10,021 nucleotides of DNA from J054 sp964613615 (GTDB lineage: Bacteria > Pseudomonadota > Gammaproteobacteria > Steroidobacterales > GCA-2729495): positions 1-10,021 of the forward strand of contig CAZTIB010000051.1 of the NCBI GenBank assembly GCA_964613615.1. The letters are read 5' to 3'. The notes below the pieces were generated by a model. The model did not search any database and was not told where the DNA came from. It saw only the letters and a list, made by a program, of their open reading frames with translations. Shown here one piece after another: positions 4,893 through 10,021 of this stretch (position 1 is the stretch's first letter; each line of letters begins with the position of its first letter). The position numbers and the translations under genes are program-made.

Positions 4893-6992
4893 TTAGCGAT
4901 CGAGCGACCAGGTAAAGGACAGCGTCACGAGGTTGACGTCGTAGCCTTGCCAGCGTGCGCCAGTGGCCAGCAGGGTGCCGACCGTGTCGGGTGCCACACC
5001 GTCCAGGGTCCAGTCATCGACATCGTAATCCTCGTACAGGTAGGCGAGCCCGATGTCGATGTTCTTGCGCAGCTCGTAGGTCACGTCGATCTCCACGCGG
5101 TGGCGATCGGTCGTCAAATCGGGGAAAGCGGACTCCAGTCCGCTGGTGTTGTTGTCGATTTCACCCTTCGTGTCGACATAGGTGTAGCCGATGCGCGCCC
5201 GCAGGCGATCAATGAGTCTCGGCAGGTCGAGGCTCAGTCCAGCTATCCAGCTTTCGTCCTGTTGATCGGCGAACCAGTCTGCCGTGCTGAAAGACTGGCT
5301 GCCGAACTGCTTGGTCTCGAACTTGTCGTAGCCGAGCTGACCGGTCAGCACCACGTCCCGCGGCAGGCGGAGGCCGGCATCGAAGGTCACGTTGCGGTAC
5401 TCACCTTCGTGCAGGCCCAGGTCACCGTCGTCGTAGTCGTCTTCCGCGAACAGGCCGGTAAACGTCAGGTCGAGCCGTTCCAGTGGCTGCACTGTCAGGC
5501 TGATTTCCAGGCTTTCCCGGTCGCGGTCAGCAATGTTGTACTTGCGCATCAGCGGGTTCTGCGGCGGTTGTATGGCCGGCACCGGGTCGTAGTCGTCCCC
5601 ATCACGACTCGCATAGATGTACTTCAGCCGCAGGTCGGCCAGGTCGAGCGGGCTGATTCGTAGTTCTGCCCAGACTTCGTTTTCCTCGGTCGTGTCGACC
5701 TCGGTGAAGTCTCTGTCGTTGTGATCGTACTGATAGCCGAGCCGACCGTTGGTGCCAAACGGGAACCGATAGTTGGCCGACAGCGCTATGCGGTACCGTT
5801 CGTAACCGTACGGAAGATTCTCGCGGGGCTGGCCAGCTGTGACCGAATCCGTGACCACGTAGTCCCAGGAATCCCGCGGCGTATCATTATCCCGCTCGTC
5901 GTAGACGAACTCACCGCGCAGTCGCAGCTGGGGCAGCGGTCGGGATGAGACCCGCACGTCGGCGTGCAGTGTGTCCACCTCGCCATCCAACCTGGTTCGC
6001 GGCAGCACGCCGCCGACGAGGTTTGGATTCACGGTGTACGGCAGCAAGCGTTCATCCTGTTCCATCTTGCCCGCAGCCAGCCGGCCGGACACACGGGTGT
6101 GCTCCCAGCCGTGGTAGTGGCCGGCAATCGTGACCTGCTGAAAATCGTTGTCCGGCTCCAATGCGGCCTGGCCATCGTCCGCCCCCGGCGTAACGGCCGT
6201 GAATGGGTTCTGCCAATTCAAGCGGCTCTCATTGTTGCTGTAGAAGGACCCGAAGTACGCGGCACGAACATTCCACGTGTCAGCCGCATAGGTGATGCCC
6301 GCTTCCACCGTGTCCGTCTCGTCATCCACGGGGCGGTGGAGTGTGGCTGCCGTGGTCAGGAAGCTGCTGCCCCAGAGCCGCTTGCCATCGCGCTCCACGT
6401 GGCGATGCTCAAGGTCGTAGCGTAGCCGCGGCGACTGGATGAAACTCAGCCCGGTATTCCACGTTTCCCGATCCCATTCGACATCCGCCCGGCGCAAACT
6501 GGCATCCAGCGCGGTCATACCCGCCGTGCTGGGCGCGTCAAACCACCCGGGCGGCAGCGTCAGGTTGGCTGCCCCGGGATTCTCGTAGACCGTCTGCGCG
6601 GTTTCGAAAAAACGCCGCGGCAGTTCATCGTAGGCAAAGCGCACGTCGAAAAGGCCCTGGCGGCCGCCCTCGATCGCAAACTGCCGGGAGTCGAGGCCGA
6701 GGTCCTGGCCTTCGGCACGCCAGCGCAGCGCGTTCGCGCCGAAATAGTCTGCGGAGAAATCGCCCACGAAGAACGCGCCTTCGTCGAACAGGCCGGTGTA
6801 GTCGCCAAACTTGAAGCTGTCATCGGACTGGTAGCCGGCACCGGCGGTGGTCTCCAGCCTGGCGCCGTCCGGAAACGCGCAGTTCGCGCACTGCCAGTTG
6901 GCCGGCCGCTGCCCGGCGGCCCAGGCGCCGCTGGCTACCAGGCCGGTGGCCAACCAGACAAGCTGTTGCGAGCCTCTGATCGTGCGGGTCAT
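4893..6992 (-). CDS. mtrB: MtrB/PioB-family decaheme-associated outer-membrane beta-barrel protein
   Basis: This 699-aa porin should sheath the periplasmic decaheme cytochrome and let it contact the surface cytochrome across the outer membrane. A signal peptide is clear (MTRTIRGSQQLVWLATGL...ASGAWA, cleavage near residue 25). It is followed by CANC (Cys35 and Cys38), the N-terminal CxxC characteristic of MtrB proteins and important for MtrB stability in Shewanella. The rest is alternating amphipathic strands rich in Tyr, Asp, Arg and Trp with acidic loops (AEDDYDDGDLGLHEGEYRNV, YLYEDYDVDDW), typical of a large beta-barrel, ending in the strand VTLSFTWSLDR. The length is normal for the family. 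ATG 6992 is chosen because the signal peptide starts there; it lies 2 nt after the stop of the decaheme gene (TAA-AG-ATG). The frame remains open upstream inside that gene but is not coding there. Last gene of the operon. Confidence 0.95.
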   Translation of the reverse strand: MTRTIRGSQQLVWLATGLVASGAWAAGQRPANWQCANCAFPDGARLETTAGAGYQSDDSFKFGDYTGLFDEGAFFVGDFSADYFGANALRWRAEGQDLGLDSRQFAIEGGRQGLFDVRFAYDELPRRFFETAQTVYENPGAANLTLPPGWFDAPSTAGMTALDASLRRADVEWDRETWNTGLSFIQSPRLRYDLEHRHVERDGKRLWGSSFLTTAATLHRPVDDETDTVEAGITYAADTWNVRAAYFGSFYSNNESRLNWQNPFTAVTPGADDGQAALEPDNDFQQVTIAGHYHGWEHTRVSGRLAAGKMEQDERLLPYTVNPNLVGGVLPRTRLDGEVDTLHADVRVSSRPLPQLRLRGEFVYDERDNDTPRDSWDYVVTDSVTAGQPRENLPYGYERYRIALSANYRFPFGTNGRLGYQYDHNDRDFTEVDTTEENEVWAELRISPLDLADLRLKYIYASRDGDDYDPVPAIQPPQNPLMRKYNIADRDRESLEISLTVQPLERLDLTFTGLFAEDDYDDGDLGLHEGEYRNVTFDAGLRLPRDVVLTGQLGYDKFETKQFGSQSFSTADWFADQQDESWIAGLSLDLPRLIDRLRARIGYTYVDTKGEIDNNTSGLESAFPDLTTDRHRVEIDVTYELRKNIDIGLAYLYEDYDVDDWTLDGVAPDTVGTLLATGARWQGYDVNLVTLSFTWSLDR

Positions 6993-6994
6993 CT

Positions 6995-7903
6995 TTAACG
7001 CATCGGTCGGATGCCCGACGGGTGGTTCGAGCCGTGCATCTGCGCATGGCAGTTCAGGCAACCGTCGCCGAGCAGGAAACCGGACGGCGTGCCATCCGGC
7101 AGGCCGGAGGAAGTGAGGCTCAGGCTCGGGTGTCCGGCCTGCGAATGGCACTGCTGGCACAGCAGGGGTGCACGGCGCGCCAGCATCGCCGGGTGATTGG
7201 ATCCGTGTGCCACGTGGCACAATGAGCAGTCCTCCGTGGCCGGCTGGTGTTCGAACAGGAACGGGCCGCGCTTTTCCGCATGGCATTCATAGCAGGTCTC
7301 ATTCAGCGTCAGCCGGCGCAGCGACGCCTCGGTGGCCGAGCCGTGCGGTGCGTGGCAGCTGCTGCAGTCCATGCGGCCGAAGCGCACCGGGTGGGCATAA
7401 GGTTTCTGTGCCTGGCTGCGCTGGCGCGGATGACAGGCATAGCAGACGTCGGCCTGCGTGCTGCTGGCGAGTACCGGGTCGCGCGCGAGGTGCGAACTGT
7501 GGCAGGCCGCACAGCTCAGGTCCTGGGCCGCGTGTTCTGCTGAGTGCCAGTCATTGCCGACCGGGCTCTCGTGGCAGCCAAGACAGGTGCCGTTCTGTTC
7601 GTCCACCGGCGTCGTCGCGTCCGGGCCGAAATTAATGATCGACGCCTTGCCGCCCCGTGGATGTTCGCCCTGCGGGCCGTGGCAGCTCTCGCATTCCAGT
7701 TGTGCGAACGGTGTGCGCGAGTCGCCGCGTTCACCGTGAACGCTGGAAAAGACGCCCTGCAGCTCGGGATCCTTGTGGCAGCGAATACAGCCGTCGGCGC
7801 CGGCGCGGCTCAGCGCGGGCTGGTCTGCTTCATCCTGGGACCAGCTGGCGCTGGCCACGGCGAGCGTGGCCAGCGCCAGGAGTATTGCTGCTGGCGACCT
7901 CAC
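6995..7903 (-). CDS. DmsE/MtrA-family periplasmic decaheme c-type cytochrome
   Basis: This 302-aa multiheme cytochrome is expected to carry electrons from inner-membrane quinol oxidases through the MtrB barrel to the outer-surface cytochrome. A short signal peptide (RSPAAILLALATLAVASASWSQ) precedes exactly ten CxxCH heme sites, with first Cys at residues 39, 71, 107, 131, 154, 180, 204, 226, 249 and 282. All 20 cysteines are used for heme attachment. Spacing and flanks (CHGPQGEHP, ACHSSH, CHAPHG, CHVAHGSNHP) match the DmsE/MtrA decaheme family. I choose GTG at 7903, which overlaps the preceding stop as GTGA. GTG at 7954 in the same frame is possible and would add 17 Arg-rich residues to the signal peptide. 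MtrA and DmsE are close paralogues; no dmsAB genes are visible, so a metal- or electrode-type conduit is as likely as extracellular DMSO respiration. mtrB follows after 2 nt. Confidence 0.95.
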   Translation of the reverse strand: MRSPAAILLALATLAVASASWSQDEADQPALSRAGADGCIRCHKDPELQGVFSSVHGERGDSRTPFAQLECESCHGPQGEHPRGGKASIINFGPDATTPVDEQNGTCLGCHESPVGNDWHSAEHAAQDLSCAACHSSHLARDPVLASSTQADVCYACHPRQRSQAQKPYAHPVRFGRMDCSSCHAPHGSATEASLRRLTLNETCYECHAEKRGPFLFEHQPATEDCSLCHVAHGSNHPAMLARRAPLLCQQCHSQAGHPSLSLTSSGLPDGTPSGFLLGDGCLNCHAQMHGSNHPSGIRPMR

Positions 7904-10021
7904 TCGAGGCCGTGCAGCTCGCCCACGTCGGAGCTGCGGCCTGGCCCGTGGCACACGTCACAGGTCTCGATAACCGTGCCCGCCGACTGCGAGATCAGCG
8001 TGCCTTCGGGTGTTTGGACCGCGTCGAAGGCGCCGCCGAAAGACTCCATGTGGGCCACCGCCTCGGGTCGGTCGTGACAACCCCAGCAGGCTGCGGTATT
8101 CGGCGTGATGTTCAGATCGTCGAAGGGACTGTCAATATCCATACCGGTATCGATGGTCGCGGCCAGTGCCGACGCCCCCACCGGGTAGTAGGTGCCCGGC
8201 CTGTGGCAGCCCTCGCAGTTCGCCAGGTTGCCGGGGTATACCACCTCGCCGAAATCCGCCGGGTTACCGCCAAACGCGTAGGCGACGTAACCGTTGGTTC
8301 GTATTCCCGATGGCTCCTCGCCGGCGTGGAGCGCGTGGATCATGGTCTTGAATTCGACGGTTTCCTCGTCCTTGCCGTCCAGCGAGTCGGAACTGTCGAC
8401 GCCGCCCTGCACGCGGCGCCGGATGTCAGTGGTGTCCGACGTGTGGCAGACCAGGCACAGCTCGATGTTGTCCGTGCGGTTGTTGCCGTGCAGGCTCAAC
8501 GGTACGTGGCAGGCGTTGCACTGTTCGATGGTCACGATTTCCGTCCGGTCTTGCGGCACGCCGTCCGTGATGCCGAAGGTGTCCGACGCGCCGGTCGCAG
8601 GTACGCGCTCATCAAAACCGACGTTACCGTCGCCATTGAGGTCGACACCGGGATGGCCTTCCATCGCGACAATGCCGGACCCTTCCGTTCCCAGTGGTAT
8701 CGGATCGGCGGCCGTGGCCTCGAAGATACCGTCACCTTCCGGATCAGCGGAGCCTCCGTCAAGGACGTCAATCGTGATCGGCTGGGCCGGAGCCCCGGAG
8801 GCGCTGCCGGAGTCGCTGCCCAGGTTGTTCAGCGCCAGCGTGTCCCAGGAAATGTCGAGATTCAGGCTGCTTTGACCGTTGGTGAAGGGATCGTCGTTCT
8901 GGATGTCGTACGGCTCGTCCCCGTTGGTTGGATCGGTGACCGAGAACAGCACGGTGGGCGTGTCGCCCGGTGCCGTATTCTGTATGTCGATGATGTTGTA
9001 CTGGAAGGCCTTGGCCGCCTCCCGGGCCGCGTTCACGTGCACCAGGTCGGCACGCAGCTGGCTTGTGGTGCCATGGCAGACCGTGCACTGATCATTGCCC
9101 GCGGCGATCCCGGTCGAATGGTTCTCGCCGGTTTCGAAGTTCACGTCGTCGTGGCAGGAACCGCAGGCCTCTGCTGTCGGAACGTTGAACCAGTTGGCTG
9201 CGTCCGGTGGCGCATTCGCAGCGGTCTCGTCGTGACAGCCGCGGCAGTCGAGGATGTCTCCCGGGTAGACCACGTTGGAGTAGTCGTGCTTGGTATCGAA
9301 GAAACCCCAGATCGCGTACTCGCCGCCGGCCTGCACGCTGGGCAGATCCGACCCGTAGTGGATCTTGTGGGCCATGACCTTCATGTCGACGGTGTTGGTG
9401 CTTTGCGCGTCCGTGGAGCCAGGGTTGTGGCAGACCATGCAGTTATCCACGGTAAAACGGCCGTCGCCATGCAGGGCCAGCTGATCGTGGCACACGTTAC
9501 ATTCGGCGTCCGTCACGATTTCGCGGGTGAACAAACCGGTAGTGGCGCCTGAGGACGGCTGAAAGTCGTAGTTCGGGTTCAGCACGGGGACGAGGCCGCG
9601 AATCTCGAAACTGACTCGGTGAGTGAGGTCCGGGTTGTAGGGAACACCGGGCACGTTGGCGATGTCAGTCGCGAAGGTGTACTGGTAGCTGCCGTCGCCG
9701 TTGTCGTCGAGCATGCCGTTCGAGCCGTTCTCCGACGTGGCTTGCACCTGGTCTTCGGTGCCAGGCCACGGCCCGGCGCCTGCGCTCTCGTCGCGATTAA
9801 TGTAACTCTGCCAGGCGCTGGCGTTGCCGTTGGTGCCCGGTGTCAGCCTGGCGATGTAGAAGCTGATTGAACTGGGCTGGAGACCGACCACGGGGGCACC
9901 GCTGTCGTCGGCCAGGCTGAAGTTCACGACCGGCGAGATGGCAATCGTCATGCCGTCGATGGTCGCTTCGATATCGGCGGCGTCTCCTGCATCGACGGGT
10001 GTCGCCGGCCCCGGCGGGCCC
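7900..10021 (-). CDS. OmcA/MtrC-family decaheme outer-surface cytochrome (5' end outside window)
   Basis: The frame is open to the window edge; the visible part is 706 codons. The ATG at 9951 is internal, because coding continues upstream with a GPPGP start and ADIEATIDG. Counting from Met 9951, a beta-rich domain covers about 1-145 (including DDNGDGSYQYTF at 82-93). A pentaheme block follows with CxxCH at 151, 171, 236, 263 and 289, a second beta-rich domain spans about 320-475, and a second pentaheme block has CxxCH at 478, 499, 579, 622 and 664. This beta/pentaheme/beta/pentaheme order is that of MtrC and OmcA. These are normally lipoproteins exposed on the cell surface that pass electrons to metal oxides, flavins or other acceptors, or take them up. 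The second beta domain holds an EF-hand-like loop DLNGDGNVGFDE (437-448), and every visible cysteine is in a heme motif. The stop overlaps the next gene as GTGA. Signal peptide not visible. Confidence 0.93.
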   Translation of the reverse strand, partial: GPPGPATPVDAGDAADIEATIDGMTIAISPVVNFSLADDSGAPVVGLQPSSISFYIARLTPGTNGNASAWQSYINRDESAGAGPWPGTEDQVQATSENGSNGMLDDNGDGSYQYTFATDIANVPGVPYNPDLTHRVSFEIRGLVPVLNPNYDFQPSSGATTGLFTREIVTDAECNVCHDQLALHGDGRFTVDNCMVCHNPGSTDAQSTNTVDMKVMAHKIHYGSDLPSVQAGGEYAIWGFFDTKHDYSNVVYPGDILDCRGCHDETAANAPPDAANWFNVPTAEACGSCHDDVNFETGENHSTGIAAGNDQCTVCHGTTSQLRADLVHVNAAREAAKAFQYNIIDIQNTAPGDTPTVLFSVTDPTNGDEPYDIQNDDPFTNGQSSLNLDISWDTLALNNLGSDSGSASGAPAQPITIDVLDGGSADPEGDGIFEATAADPIPLGTEGSGIVAMEGHPGVDLNGDGNVGFDERVPATGASDTFGITDGVPQDRTEIVTIEQCNACHVPLSLHGNNRTDNIELCLVCHTSDTTDIRRRVQGGVDSSDSLDGKDEETVEFKTMIHALHAGEEPSGIRTNGYVAYAFGGNPADFGEVVYPGNLANCEGCHRPGTYYPVGASALAATIDTGMDIDSPFDDLNITPNTAACWGCHDRPEAVAHMESFGGAFDAVQTPEGTLISQSAGTVIETCDVCHGPGRSSDVGELHGLE

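Noticed and set aside
6993..7286. N-terminal extension of the MtrB-like protein upstream of ATG 6992
   Set aside because: It overlaps the decaheme gene in another frame, and a clean signal peptide starts at ATG 6992.
7657..9552. 631-aa open frame on the + strand
   Set aside because: It lies wholly antisense to the two cytochrome genes, whose CxxCH motifs and domain order are unmistakable. Its translation is low-complexity Val/Arg/Gly typical of the reverse complement of high-GC coding DNA.
9679..9714. Second calcium-binding loop, DDNGDGSYQYTF
   Set aside because: It resembles an EF-hand start, but the strand-like SYQYTF ending is the common D-x-GDGxYxYTF turn of beta-sandwich domains in this family and has no Glu at position 12.

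Overview
The window looks like chromosomal DNA of a high-GC gammaproteobacterium. The evidence is the Mtr-type outer-membrane electron conduit, the short 6-phosphogluconate dehydrogenase clustered with zwf and pgl, and many GTGGGAGCGGCTTYAGCCGC-type REP elements of the sort common in Pseudomonas, Xanthomonadales and their relatives. The genus cannot be fixed from the sequence; a marine or sediment lineage such as Woeseiaceae is only a guess.

Layout. (1) Positions 3-1201, + strand: the 3' end of a CBS-domain protein gene, followed with no gap by a secreted protein that carries a TonB C-terminal-type domain at its N-terminus and a helical-repeat-like tail. Its frame contains no upstream ATG/GTG/TTG, so it probably starts at a CTG that overlaps the preceding stop. 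(2) 1202-1491: a 290-base convergent intergenic region packed with REP elements arranged as inverted pairs (REPIN-like). (3) 1492-4593, - strand: a tight operon in transcription order gnd (6-phosphogluconate dehydrogenase), zwf (glucose-6-phosphate dehydrogenase), pgl (6-phosphogluconolactonase), i.e. the whole oxidative pentose phosphate branch. (4) 4594-4892: a 299-base intergenic region with a perfect 47-bp palindrome and another REP pair. (5) 4893-10021, - strand: a three-gene operon for an outer-membrane electron conduit, in transcription order OmcA/MtrC-family decaheme cytochrome (5' end outside the window), DmsE/MtrA-family periplasmic decaheme cytochrome, and MtrB/PioB-family beta-barrel porin.

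How the genes work together. The last three should form the porin-cytochrome complex that wires the periplasm to the cell surface: 10 hemes in the periplasmic partner, a porin sheath, and 10 hemes in the surface partner. They are coupled by a 4-nt GTGA overlap and a 2-nt gap. The gnd-zwf-pgl operon makes reducing equivalents and pentoses and has no evident direct link to the conduit. REP clusters bracket that operon on both sides, and the distal one runs into the pgl stop codon.

No tRNA, rRNA, CRISPR array or transposase gene was seen. The most unusual points are the probable CTG start and reversed domain order of the TonB-like protein, the EF-hand-like loop together with the lack of any non-heme cysteine in the visible part of the OmcA/MtrC protein, and the 47-bp palindrome upstream of gnd.
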